This document shows, one piece after another, positions 1 to 12,129 of a stretch of DNA of 64,000 nucleotides. The first letter of the stretch is position 1. The number at the start of each line of letters is the position of its first letter. Under the pieces are notes generated by a model, which did no database searches, was not told the DNA's origin, and saw only the letters and a list, made by a program, of their open reading frames with translations. The position numbers were made by a program, and so were the translations under genes. This stretch comes from Limnoperna fortunei (taxonomy: Eukaryota > Mollusca > Bivalvia > Mytilida > Modiolidae): positions 1,488,001 through 1,552,000 of the forward strand of contig OX104124.1 of NCBI GenBank assembly GCA_944474755.1, written 5' to 3'.

Positions 1-347
1 AGCAATATAGCTACAGTACTAACATCTGACTAATATCAGGGTCTCGGAAATCTAAAAGGTCCAATATGAATAAATAAATAACTACCCAGAATAAGAATGC
101 AGTAAGAAGGCAAAGCAACAACAAAAAATCTACACATTACTGACACGGTTCAAAGTTTGATAGTACTGCTTGTTGATGCCTCAGATGACGTGATTGAATC
201 GGAGCCTAAATATGAAATATAGTATCTGGATGTTCAAGATTATAATAAACATAATCAACGATATTCCCTGTCGAAAATTACCACTGTATTGTATACAGAT
301 ATATCATATCTAACGTGTTCTGCAACTACTTAAGACCAGAAAAATAC

Positions 348-479
348 CTGTGGTTTCTGGGCTGTTCTCTGCGCAGGTACATGTTCCATCTATACATGTT
401 ATATGGGACGTAGCATCACAAAGAGTATGTACACAATCGGTCACAGTTCCACTCGGGCATGTTTCACTACTTGCAAGGA
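348..479 (-). CDS. Six-cysteine secreted-type module exon (copy A)
   Basis: This is a 132-bp exon in phase 1-1. On the minus strand the acceptor is TTTCATTTCAG at 480 and upward, and the donor is GTATTT at 347 and below. It encodes about 44 residues with cysteine spacing C-x7-C-x4-C-x7-C-x4-C-x-C, followed by a polar linker rich in Glu, Pro and Thr. It is the duplicate of the exon at 9111-9242, with most residues conserved and all six cysteines kept, which argues for selection. The downstream terminal exon would lie left of base 1. The cysteine pattern recalls small bivalve serine-protease inhibitors (MEROPS I84 type), but this is a resemblance only. Other small disulfide-rich secreted peptides would fit too. 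Confidence 0.6.
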
Positions 480-1840
480 CTGAAATGAAACATGCATATA
501 ATACTTTGTCATTGATATTTTGTTATTACTAAACAGTAAATTTTATGAATTCCTATTAAACATTCACAAAATGTCATTGTATGCATTTAAGAAAACAAGA
601 AAAAGTTAAACCGTATCGAGTGCAACACTGCATAAACCTCTATTTAAGCTATTTAACTATTTTATGACTTATAATATTTACATCAGGAATTGACAATGCA
701 GACATTCTTTTCCACGGCTTGTTTCTTCTTTGTTTGTATCTTAATACGTCAAACAAGCAAAGATTTGACATTCATTCACAGGGATCATTTTACCCACGCA
801 TACTGCATACTGCAAAACTGAGAATTGCATGATAACCCTGTGTAAATGATAAGAACGTGCAAACGTTGCTGGTTTGTTTAATCGTTTAAAATAAGAAATC
901 CAACCTTGAATTTATTCATGACTTGTATGCTGATAAAGAATTCAAAAGATGATAAATACTGTTTTAACATGGGAATAATTAGGAATTAATAAAATATAGG
1001 TTACAAACTTTCTTCTTAGTTTGCAATAAAAACAAAACTTCATGAGGATATTCCCATTTTGTCCTGAAATGGGCACATGTGTATTAATACTCCTGTCATT
1101 AAAATCCTTGTTGAAATTGCTCAAACTTGTCAATTGTTTTTCTTTTTCAAATTGTTTAGTTTCCTTTACATCTCTACTATTGTTTTTAAAGGAGTGTCTC
1201 TTATTTGTTTTATATTTGTATTGGGCTGTAAAATGAATGTTTGTTGATGACACATAAGATCCAAAATTTATTCTACAACGTCAAAAAAACTCATTCCTCA
1301 ATTTTAAAAAAGGTGAACTGATATTGATATCTGAATACCGATATACATATAAACAGCATAAGGAATAACGATATAATGAAATCTTAAGTCCTATTTTGTT
1401 GTATTTCCTAACGTTTTATTTAAGTGCCCCCTCTTATTGTCGCTTATTAAATATTCCAGAAATGTATTTATATCGTAATATATTTTGGTCTGTCCGTATT
1501 TGTACCTATTTCTTACATAGTTATATCTAACGATACATACTGAACGACTGTTTAATAACATACTATTTTAACAGTTAGTTTGTACTTTGACTCGGTAATT
1601 AAAGAATAAAAGTAATAAAGTATGTAACCGACATCGGCCTTGTGTTTAGAAAACAATGACTGACAGACCCATGCTACCTACCGGAACATCTCTCGGCCAT
1701 TTCCGTCAAGGATCGGGAAAGTGCACTTTCCGACCATAGGCGGAAATAACCGAGGTGATCCGATTGTCATGCTATGTAACTACTATCAATGCTTTGTACT
1801 TAAATTTATACTTCATGAACATTCATAAACACGCCAGTGT
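480..1840. other. Upstream part of copy A, no further exon supported
   Basis: Bases 700-850 correspond to 10280-10400, the presumed 5' region of the copy B gene. In copy A the same stretch has small indels, and the TATA-like element seen in copy B near 10436 is not evident. No open frame here looks like protein. The 103-residue minus frame at 942-1253 has no recognisable domain. Confidence 0.4.
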
Positions 1841-3020
1841 TTCCTTAGAAATATATAATATATAATATTCTAACTTTCTATGATAGACCAGTGTTACTGT
1901 AGAAATATAAAATAAACCATCTATAAAATCCATCTATTTTAGACCAGTGTAACTGTAGAAGTATCAAAGTTAGACTAAGAAATCCATCTTTTCTAGATAT
2001 GCCGAAGCTTCTTTAGGACCATATTTATTATTTTTCGAATTCGTGATCACAAATCCTAAAATTAGTGATTACAAATTAAAATTCGTGGTAACGAATTATA
2101 AAAACAAAAATGCGTAGGGTATTTGAGACCGAGCTCCATAATGGTCTGTTGAAAAAGAAAGAAAAGACACTGGCCAGGACCTTTATTTTTACATTCCGCT
2201 ATATAAATGATGTTTTGTCTCTCAAAAATGCTACATTTGGTGCCTATTTGCATCCAATTTACCCTAACGAGATTGAAATAAAGAGACTACCAACACACTA
2301 AGGTCAGCCTCTTATGTAGAAATATTTCTAGAAATAGAGTTAAGGACTCTATCACAAACGTGATGACTTCAACTTTCCAATTGTCAACTTCCCGTTAATA
2401 GACAGTTCCAGCCGCCGTATGGTGTGTAAATTTCACAATTGCATTCCGATTTTCTAGACCGAACACTACTGTTTACTACTAAACTACTCAAACAAGGGTT
2501 TGTAGTACCTAGGTTGATATTATCTCTCCAGAAGTTCTATGGTCGTCACAATGACTTCATTGATCGTTATTGGAAACCAATCTGTCAAATACTATCTTAT
2601 ATATTTGCTGCGTCATAGACAGTGTTTCCTATTCCTGGATTTCACTTATTCCTGGACATTATAATAAGTAACTCGACGGGTGTCTAATTACATGAAGGCA
2701 CGGTTTACTCGTCCGGTTTTAATGGGTTCGAGTTACCCTCTTTTTGTTTTTTGGTTTTTGGTTTTTTGTTGCGCTGTGTATGTTTTTTGAAAATAAGAAT
2801 TTTAAACATTCTGAAGACTTTTTGCTCTTGATGTTCAATCGGTTTTCTTTGCTATTTTCTTTTCCTAAAGAAGCATTCGTACCAGTGTAACTGCTGTAGA
2901 AATGTAAAATAGTTCGACTTTGAAATCATTCTTTTCTAGACCAATGTAACATTAGAAATACAGACTTTGATTCCATCTATTCCAGGACAGTGTAACTGTA
3001 GAAATATAAAATAGACCAAA
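1840..3020. repeat. Irregular repeats with a 'ccagtgtaactgtagaa' core
   Basis: A core close to ccagtgtaactgtagaa recurs about six times with 50-70 bp related flanks (around 1887, 1945, 2881, 2940 and 2987). Degenerate relatives occur at about 11380 and 11750 in the duplicated segment. The intervals are not constant, so this is a decayed tandem array rather than a clean satellite. Confidence 0.6.
2662..2800 (+). repeat. Dispersed repeat ('gtgtctaatt...ggttttaatggg') copy 1
   Basis: The stretch reads as a start-site-free, T-rich repeat. Other copies lie at 11420-11580 (minus), 14305-14425 (plus) and 60225-60345 (plus). Shared landmarks are the gtgtctaattacatg-like start, ggttttaatgggttcgagtt, and a run of ggttttt. 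It has no coding potential here. Confidence 0.6.
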
Positions 3021-3135
3021 ATTGAAATAAATCTATTGTATGCTTACCCAACAAACATACTGTAACAATAAAAATTGTCAACTTCATTCTTTCTATAATT
3101 CGTGTGTGTTATAATGAACAAATTTTAACTATTCT

Positions 3136-3225
3136 TATATAAGCACCAATACAACCTAGCTTCTTGACCCCACGTGATATAAGCACCAATAAAACGTAGC
3201 TTCTTGACCCCGCGTGTATTATCTT
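3136..3225. repeat. Two-copy direct repeat of about 44 bp
   Basis: The phrase atataagcaccaata followed by tagcttcttgacccc occurs twice in tandem. In the copy B segment (about 11905-11950) it is present once, so the doubling happened after the larger duplication. Confidence 0.7.
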
Positions 3226-3419
3226 GTAGAATTAGAACTAAGACCTATTTGTGTTGCCTTGATGCATTCAAAGCTAGTAAAACAAACCTCTTGCACAGAG
3301 TGTATTCAACCATCAAAAATGTATTGCCCATCTAAAGGTTTCGAAAATTAGAAGTGTATAAACGTATTCCATGTACAGATCCTGTTATATGGGAGACAAG
3401 TTAATAGCTATATCCAAAT

Positions 3420-6400
3420 ATAATTCTGCTTTTCTAATGGAAGCTGAAAAAAAATAGTTTGAGGTGCTTTGGGGAACTTTTCCCTTTTCTACACTACCCA
3501 TTACGTCACAGAGGATGCACTAAAATTTGAAAACATTATTTTTGGTTTGAATCTCTAGATTTAAATAAACACGAATACACGTCATAACAAAAAATGCGTA
3601 TATTTCCGTTAAGGAAACCATCTTAGAAGCACTTCCATCAAGATTTCTCTTTCCTGTTATCTAGTTTGTTATTTTTACTTATAAGTAATGAATAGCAAAG
3701 CTGTAAAACATCTCGGGTTTTCTGGCAGAGAAACACTAACTCTGCTTATAGTGTCCATAAAGTTATTAGTTAGCTATGGCCATTCCAAGAGCTAATTTCC
3801 TCATAACAGGCAAATGAGCCTCATTGACCGAGTTAATAATCACTATTGATCATGATTTCGTCAACACTGAGGTTAAGTATTCAAATTTTGCTACGGGCAG
3901 GGTGTGCTCGGCACCAATGTTTTTCAATCTTTGATGAAAAGGAATTTCCTAATGCAGGCTGGAGATTTTCCGAGATTGCCGAGTACTCTGGAATCCCCAC
4001 CCCCCCCCCTTAAAAAAAAAAAAAACAAAACAAAACACGATGAAATGATAAAGCTGAAACATTGCTCTAAGTGACTTTTAAATCCTATGCAACCAATTAA
4101 AGGGCATACATTAAGTGTTGGTGATCGGTTACATATGACATGCCAGGACAAGTTAAATGCAGATGTGTTCTAGTTCCATTTCTTGGAAGACTAACACACG
4201 GCTTAAATGATCGCCTGTTCTCAGATGTTAAAACCCGCCGTATCTGCAAAAGTCTCTTACATTTTTTTATTTTTGACATTGTCATGGTGAAGAACGAATC
4301 CGATGGTTACAAACCGACGGTAAAAATATAATAAAATTGTTTAGGTGACAAAAACTTTAGAATCTTTACTTCCAATTGGGGCGTGACAAGAAAGTCTTTT
4401 TTTTAAGAAATGACTTATTGCTCCTTTAAATGGTCTTGCTACCAAAATGTTAATATGAAACAAAAAATTGATAAAATTTTAATCATTAATAATCAGCAGA
4501 AATCATTTTGCTTTCGTACTGATTACATGACTAAAATGTATAGTAGTCAACATTAAATAAAACGCATGAATATTGCTACTTTTTTCAACAAAAATTCAAT
4601 AAAATAATAATTTTTTCCATTGCCCTTTTTCATGTCTGCTTACGTATAAACGTTACGCATTACTAATCTACCCACATTAATTATATTTGAAAATGCATCC
4701 TTAAAAAGCGACGACTTTCCTGATCGAAAAATGTATAGTAGGGCGTTGTGTAAAAATATATATTTTTTCTTTCCTTTATCATCAATCAAAAGTATAATTG
4801 AATGCAGCATGCGTTCTTCCAGTGTCTTGCAAAATTATTTATCAATATTTGAGAGTTTTATCAATGCCTAAAGCATTGATGGAAATTCCACTGTCCGAGT
4901 GCTCTCAAGTATCTTGACAAAGCCGCTATATAATTAACTAATATATTTATGTCTTTGAAGAATTAAGAAACTATCTGTTTTAGACTGTATTATTTTATTT
5001 GCAGCTGTTTGCTGTGTGATTTATATTTTGGCTTTATCTAGTATTATTGTTCGGCATTTTCAGGCTTTTATATTTTGGCTTTATCTAGTATCATTGTTCG
5101 GCATTTTCAGGCACAATTCGTTCTTTTATTTTTTTACCTCCATTTCATACACTTTTAAACTTTAAGCAGGACACAGACAATAACCTTGGGCAGCATTGTA
5201 TGTGTACATCAGAAACCAATGATGCATTTAGAGCACAGTAAGTTTGCCCAGATTCATATTTCTTATCTTTGATTTTTGGTTAGAAATTTGTCTTTTTATA
5301 TTGATTTACTTTTTAGTGCATTTTGTTTTAAGGTTTGTATTTATTTGTTTATTATTTTTATTTTTATTTAATTTCATTTGTATTTATTTGTATTTAAATA
5401 GCCTTGCTAGAGTAAATGTATTTTACATAATAGCATTTTAAAACTATGTGAACATCATTAAAACATATGCAGCTTAAAATATTTTTTAAAATCTTCTTTA
5501 AAAAACGAAAAGTTAATATATAAATACCTGGTAATTTTTCGTGAATAGACCTTTTTTCTACTGTATGTTTTAGAATGTTACTGTAACATATGCGAGATTT
5601 GATCTCGTCAGGTTCACGAGATTTGATCTCGTCAGGTTCAACATTAATGGTGTTATTGCTGTTACACCGGGAATCAGATCAGGACCTTAAGATATCTTTT
5701 GAATGTTTTAGTATCCCGATTTCATTTTTACCGCTCAGGGTGATAATAAAAGCTCTAAAACATCCTAGTAATGTTTAGGGGTTGAACGTCACTAATGATA
5801 CTTGATCAGACAAAACGCATGTCTGGTGTATTAAATTCTAATAACCTTGGTATCTTTTATTAATGACTTATTTTATTTGTATATAAAAACAATATTGTTA
5901 TGAGCCTGACTGCTCGCACAACATTTGTTTGTCGTCAATATCGGACTAAGTTTTAGCAGCATTAAGATTTCTGAAGTCTAATGAGGCTTAGTCATCATAG
6001 ACCTTCTTAAGCAAGAGTTTCTTATTACAAGCAATGACCCCAGGCTTTAACAATCTCGACCGGAATATCAACCTCAGGATTTCTTGTTTTTCAAATTCTC
6101 TGAATAGTTCTGTACTAAATCCCTCAATAATTTCAAGTTGAAGTGCCAGTAAATAGATTTAAGTTTACGGTATTTCGCTCCTTTGGACAAAATATTACGG
6201 AGACTTTCATTGATCTCCAGATATCACTTGACCTGAACGGCTGGAAATGAATTGGAAATTATGGCAAGAGCTGTCATGAGGTTTGGCTTTGAAGACATTA
6301 ATCAAAATGTCATCCAATACACGTTTGCAATTTAAGATTCTGAATGCAAAGGATGTTGTATAGGAATAATCCGAACGGATTTGATTTTGAAGTATGGTCT

Positions 6401-7950
6401 AAAATGCTACTAATCTATAGAGTGGGCTAGTAGTCTGTTACATGTGACTCAATCTTCAGTCGTTCGATTTTATACCACATAAATATGTTACACATGCGTG
6501 CACATTACAAAGTATCGAATATTAATAATAAATGTTGCAAGAGATTGCACGATTGCATACTGCTACATTTTGGTTGGTCCTATTGTTCATTCTTTTTGTG
6601 ATTAAATATGACTCAACGAATCATTTGATAAAGTATACATTCAATGGTAACCTTTAGGCTTCTACAGAAAACTAGGTCTATGAATATTTGAATATAACGC
6701 TGTATCTACTTAAAACCTCGTAGCTGAGATATCCATTCATATCCGATATAAACATCGACATATCAGTCTATAAGTCTACTCTATAGACCAAACCTGCCTT
6801 ATAATATAGTTTTTGTCCGCTAGTTTTGAACGCTCATGCCACTTGGCAGTTGCAAGTGCTCAATTTATTGTTTCAATTAGAACTTTTAACCCAGTGTATA
6901 ATAACATATAATCAAAAAATCCATTTTGATATACCAGTTAATGGTCTTGCTTTTTACTATAAACTTCGTATGATTGAGTATTTAGTCTGAAATATAAAAT
7001 AAGTACACTTTTATTCTGTACATAAGAAAAATCTGTTTTATACTTCTTCAAGTTCACAAGAAACAACATGAGCTAAAGAACGTTGGGTGTGCTACAAAGA
7101 GTAAAAAGGGCGATTAGCAAAACATTCTGCTTGTTTGGGTAACATTGAAATCAAATAAGAGCTGTAAAATGCCTTTTATTGAAGCTACATAGTTTCAGGG
7201 AATACGGTTTTGTTTGCATCTTTTCCATCTCAGGGGTGATTTATATGTGTCATTTGGTTTTAATTGTACCTCTTATATCTCAGTAGTTATTTGAAATGAT
7301 TAAAATTGTTGTTAATTACATCTCTAAGGTATAAGTATTGTTTTGCTAATGTGTAAAATGGTTTAAAATTGGGTTTTTGAACGCAAAGGAGTATCTGTCA
7401 ATATATAGAATTTACGTTAGCAAGCATATGGGTCAATATACACGTCTAAAATTTGATGCTTACTTATTAGTTTTGAGTAAATAATGCAATGCAGGTATAA
7501 AATAATGGATAAAACCATTTTATCGTTAGTTGTTGTTACTTTTTATGGGAAGAATTCAATTTTGTCACATTAAAGAATTCGTCTTTATACCAAAAAAAGC
7601 AACAAAAACAAAATGAATGTGTTCAAAATTTTTTTTAATAATTATTATTATTACTATTTCAAGCATTGTACAATGTTAATAAGACAAATAGTATTTAAAA
7701 AAGAAAAAACAAAAGCTGAATTGTATTTGAAAAAGCCATTCTGATTAGATGATTAAAAAAGAAAACCCAATCAAAACAATGATAAGGAAAAAAGGAAAAC
7801 ACAAATGTAATTTTAGAAAGTCCAAATCTTCCATCTGTTTATTTTAGGCCTCAAAATATCTTCAAGTTTATATTTTATTCATTCGACGTGCTTTGACTAA
7901 TTAAATCTTATCAATAGAGGGCGTCAAGTCATATAATTGTTCATACTTAG
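3420..7950. other. Gene-free stretch between the duplicated segments
   Basis: No exon with good splice sites and a plausible product was found. Local repeats include a 46-bp unit doubled at about 5020-5112 (landmark ggctttatctagtat) and a 24-bp unit doubled at 5592-5639 (landmark gagatttgatctcgtcagg). Homopolymer runs occur near 4000. The composition is AT-rich and otherwise featureless to the eye. Confidence 0.5.
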
Positions 7951-7955
7951 TGTCT

Positions 7956-8056
7956 TCAATTTCTGGTACAAATACATCTGTTGTCGAAACAATGGCGTCT
8001 GTCAGCTGGGCATGACCAATTGAGAATTGCAAGACAGTCATCCCTGGTTGTACAGA
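7956..8056 (-). CDS. Terminal exon: second six-cysteine module and stop
   Basis: The first two bases complete a codon from the previous exon. The module then reads C-x5-C-x7-C-x6-C-x4-C-x-C, three more residues (TRN) and TGA. The acceptor on the minus strand is gtgtttcag. No longer reading frame competes with it on either strand. Confidence 0.65.
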
Positions 8057-9242
8057 CTGAAACACAACATGGTTGTACACAGTGAATAAAAGTACATGTC
8101 ATATCTGATTAAAAACAAAATAGACAGATGTTTTAGCTACCCGGGAGCATTATAACATGTTAATGGGTAATTTCTAATAATTATAATAATAATAGTGATA
8201 AATAAACAAACGCTCACTTAAAGTATCCGACCCATAATTGAAGTCGCCGTTTAATTTTGTTTTTCAACCAAGAAATACAGCTTAATTAAATCAATATATT
8301 GCTAATTAATGATACAAATCGAATTTAGTGTTTTACTTTGAGTAAATGTTAACAGTTATGAGCAAACAAAGTTAGTTACTCAAGTAGTATTTCCTATGTT
8401 TGCCGAACATTACCGAGGTCTGCTCCGTTGAAAAACCAATGGTCATCCGGGACACCCAATATGATCACGTGGTCAATTATGGGTCGGATACCTTAAATTA
8501 TTTATCTGTTAAACAAGCAAATGAAAACAAGTTTACGTCTGCAAAAAATATAGAAATTCCAAGGCAAGACATTAAAAATGTAATTACTGGTAACGTATTT
8601 TAAACTTGACACTATGTTATATCTAATCAAAAATGTGATGAATAGATTATCTAGCTACTGTACTACCATCTGACTGATATCAGAGTCTCAGAATTGTAGC
8701 AGGTCCAACATGAATAAATCAATAAAAATTTAGCTTATCGAGTTTTGTCGCCCAAAATGAGCAATCTAGCTAAAGTACTACCATTTGACTGATATCAGGG
8801 TCGCGGAAATCTTAAAAGGTCCAATATGACTAAATCAATAATTATCTAGATTAGAATTGAGTAAGGAAGGCAAAGCAACTACAAAAAAACCTACACATTA
8901 CTGACTCGGCTTAATTAGTCTGACGGTACTACTTGTTGGTTACTCAGAAGAAGCGGTTGAAGCGGAGTCCAAAATATAAGATATAGTATTTGGATGTTCA
9001 AGACTGTGATTTGAATAAACATAATCAACAATATTCTTTGTCGGAATTTTCCCTGTGATGCATAATATATTAATTAATTTGCTTCAAACCAGTTTATACT
9101 ACAAACTTACCAGTGGTTTCTGGTGTGTTCTCTGCACACGTGCATGTTCTATCTATACATGTTATATGGGACGTGCCATCACAAAGCGTATGCACACAAT
9201 CAGCTACAGTTCCACTCGGGCAAGATTCACTCCTTGCAAGGC
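7956..9242 (-). CDS. Two-module cysteine-rich, probably secreted protein (gene copy B; 5' end unresolved)
   Basis: Two exons join in phase. Exon 9111-9242 ends in phase 1 at a consensus GTAAGT donor, and the terminal exon starts at 8056 after a TTTCAG acceptor and stops with TGA at 7956-7958. The joined product has two six-cysteine modules separated by a short Glu/Thr/Pro linker, with 12 cysteines in about 77 residues, ending four residues after the last cysteine. Twelve cysteines in a short secreted peptide is the arrangement known for bivalve I84 serine-protease inhibitors. The family call is an inference and no reactive-site residue is identifiable. A signal-peptide exon should precede it on the minus strand, near 10300-10400 by the position of a TATA-like box, but I could not define one with a good hydrophobic core. 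The gene is duplicated in part at 348-479. Confidence 0.6.
8216..8500. repeat. Inverted repeat pair, about 24-bp arms
   Basis: Bases near 8218-8242 (aagtatccgacccataattga) reappear reversed at about 8474-8497 (tcaattatgggtcggatac). About 230 bp separates the arms. The pair lies in the intron of the cysteine-rich gene. It may be the ends of a small DNA element, but no target duplication was confirmed. Confidence 0.5.
9111..9242 (-). CDS. First six-cysteine module exon (copy B)
   Basis: This 132-bp phase 1-1 exon is flanked by an acceptor ending ctttaag and a donor GTAAGT. The cysteine spacing is identical to copy A (C-x7-C-x4-C-x7-C-x4-C-x-C). A few substitutions separate the two copies, all outside cysteines. 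Symmetric phase lets such modules be duplicated or skipped without breaking the frame. Confidence 0.65.
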
Positions 9243-9361
9243 CTTAAAGTAAACATGCATGTACTAATTTGTCGTTGATATTTTGTTATTATCAAACAGT
9301 AAACTTTTGTTAAACATTTACAAAATGTTATTGTATGCATTTAAGAAGACAAAAAGTAATT

Positions 9362-10165
9362 AAACATTGACGAGTTTATTTAGGCCAGTTTATTCCAAAA
9401 TAAGCATAAAGATAATAACAAAAATCCAAACAACCATGAGCTGTCAAAAAAGGCAATCCACAAATCAAAGTCCGAGAAACCGCCAAACTCCAAAAGCAAA
9501 AACGAAATATATAGTAACTACATCAATTGTTCTGACTTGGTAGAGGCATTTAAAAAAATTGTGGGTTAAACCAGGTTTTATGGCATGCCAAACTCCCTGC
9601 TTCCATTACTGTAGTATGCAAATTAGTTTTTTGATTAAAAGTGATGGGTATAATATCAGTAATAGGTTATCCAATAATCATCATTTATGTTTTGCTTGTT
9701 TTGTTTTTTTTTAGGTTTTATTGTTCGCGTATCTGCTACTTTGAGTCTAAATAAACAAACGAAGGCATCAGATGATCCAGGACGTTTAAGTCCTGCCTTA
9801 CACTTGTGAAAACTATAGTGTTAATCCTCCTCAAATTCAAATTTGCACTTAGGACTCTGACTGTGTGTGGCACATAATTAGCAGAAACATGCTCAATGAC
9901 TATTTTTAGAACACTACTTTGACATCAGGAGGAAATGTTATTGCTAAACTCATAAACTTAAAAACGGAACCAGTTAAGTCTATATCCGACGATCATATCA
10001 TATACACCTTTAAGATAAAGACCGTGTAGTAATAACTCATCTGCTAAAGCTAATAAATCGTCGTATAATGTCAATTGTTAAGACTCTTAATGTTTACTAT
10101 AATAAAAAGCTGCTGTCGCATAGATATATTTCATATCTTTAGCCAATATATTTTGTTAGTAAAAA
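9362..10165. mobile_element. Inserted sequence within copy B, unclassified
   Basis: Aligning copy A (about 610-625) to copy B shows roughly 800 bp present only here. It contains a stretch at about 9400-9520 rich in aacaaaaatccaaacaacc and gccaaactcc phrases, of a type that recurs in molluscan repeats. No terminal inverted repeats or target duplication could be fixed, so the element class is unknown. Confidence 0.4.
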
Positions 10166-10430
10166 AAAATACGGAAAAATCAACACTGCCTAAATCTTCA
10201 ATTTAAGCTATTTAGATATTTCAAAACATATAGCATTAACAAAACTACTACCTTGAATTTACATTTAAATGTAGACTTCGAAATATCGAACAAGTTCTTT
10301 GTTCATGGCTATTGTCTTCCTTGTTTGAATCTTAACACAAACTAGCAATGATTTGACCTTGACATGGGCCATTTTATCTTCACATTCTGCACACTGCAAA
10401 ACGAGAATCGTCGTAAAAACCCGAATGATA

Positions 10431-10445
10431 TAATCTTATATAAGC
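10431..10445 (-). promoter_or_regulatory. TATA-like box upstream of cysteine-rich gene copy B
   Basis: The self-complementary word ttatataag lies about 60 bp upstream, on the minus strand, of the first ATG in the presumed 5' exon region (10370-10372). The spacing suits a core promoter. Copy A has no equally clear TATA word at the matching site. Expression data would be needed to prove use. Confidence 0.3.
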
Positions 10446-11419
10446 ATGTATAAACGTTGTTTGTTGACCCGAGGTGCCATATCGTTTCGAATAAGAAGTT
10501 CAGCCTATTTGCGTGACGTGAATGCCCGATAAACTAGTCGACAAATAAACCTGATAAACTCTTAGAAATGTGTATTCTAACATGCTAATAATACGAATTA
10601 ATTGTGATATGATTGGATATAAATCTTTTTATTTTCTAATAAAAAAAAATCCTGTGGAAATGCCCACCTTATCTGGAACTAGACGCATATTAATACGCCA
10701 TTTAATAAAATCCTTTAAAAAATTGTTCAGACTTGTTCATTGTTTTGTTTATTTAATTGTTTAAGTTTCTTTTACTTCTCTACTTTATTTATAAGGAATG
10801 ATTCTTATACAATCCCAATTTATATTACAAAAATAAGTCATTCCTTAATCAAAAAGGTGAATTTATATAAAATATCTTAATACCGACATATATAAGTAAC
10901 ACTCCTTTATATCTTACGACGTAAGAAATAACGATATCATGCAATCTTGAGTTCTAAGCTTTTTCTACATATAACGTGATATTTCCTAACGTTTTATTTA
11001 AGAGTAAATATTATTAATTGTTTCTTAATACATAAATTTATTAATATTTGTATTTGTCTGTCCATATTTGTTTCCTATTTCATACTTGGTCATATCTTCC
11101 AAGATACATGCTGAACGACTCTTCTGTAAGATATTATTTTGACTCGGAAATTCAACAATGGAACTAATTACTGACAGGCTAATGTTATCAATGTATTGTA
11201 CTTAAAATTCATTTGGTGTAATTTCTTTATAATACATTGTAAAACGTCATTAATAGGTAATGAATGACAGCATATTTGTCCAAGAATGCAACACTTTATA
11301 GGCCATCAATGAACACACCCAGTGAAACCCCAAAAATATAATATAAAATATAAATATCAAAACTACGAAATCAAGCTATTCTAGACCAATATAAGCAAAA
11401 TAGCAAAGAAAAACCGACC

Positions 11420-11580
11420 GAACAAGAAGAGCCGAAAGTCAAGGGATAGTAACAAATCCGAATATAGACAAACATATACAGCGCAAAACAAAAACCAAAA
11501 GCAGAGAGCAACCTGAACCCAATTAAAACCATGGGTGCACTCATGTGCTGCGGACGAGTAAGCAGTGTCTGCCACTAATT
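11420..11580 (-). repeat. Dispersed repeat copy 2
   Basis: Reverse-orientation copy of the repeat at 2662-2800. Landmarks are ccaattaaaaccatgggtgcactcatgtgc and aaaacaaaaaccaaaa, broken here into short phrases. It shows a T-rich open frame on the minus strand that is not a gene. Confidence 0.55.
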
Positions 11581-12129
11581 AGACAATTTCGAGGTACTCA
11601 TTGTCAAGGCTAGGAAAAAGTAAACTCCAGGAATATAATACACAACCTATGACTCACCGAAAATTTCCAATCGTATACCCATAAGTCATGATCACGAACA
11701 TAGAGCAAGGAAATATAAAAATTTCCAACTAGTATATGCATCTATTCTAAAACCGGTGTAACTGTATAAATATAAATTCTTCCAACTTCGAGATCATTCT
11801 GTTCTAGACTTACCCAACAAACAAACTGAAACAATAAAAATTGCCACCTTCATTCTTGTTTGTTTCGTGCAATGTAAATGATAATCAACACATTTTACCT
11901 ATTTTTATAGTACGAGTACCAATTAAACCTAGTTACTTGACCCAATGCCTCTTATCTTGTAAAATAAGAACTAAGACCTAGTTCGTGACTTTGATGCCTT
12001 CGAAACCAGTAAACAAACTACTCACAAAGAGTGTGCTCTAACCAGCCATATGAAGGTTTAGAAATTTGTTGTACATTCCATCTTTAGATTCCGCCATATG
12101 CAGGACGAGTAAAATCCCAATATCCACAC

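Larger units (their letters stand above)
1..3420. repeat. Segmental duplication, copy A
   Basis: This segment resembles about 8640-12130 over most of its length. Matching landmarks are 1-100 with 8760-8860, the cysteine-rich exon 348-479 with 9111-9242, 1490-1600 with 11040-11150, and 3110-3320 with 11880-12040. The offset changes from about 8.76 kb to 9.5 kb and back, so indels have accumulated in both copies. Divergence is easily visible by eye, so the event is not recent. The match begins at base 1, so this copy probably continues to the left of the window. Confidence 0.8.
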
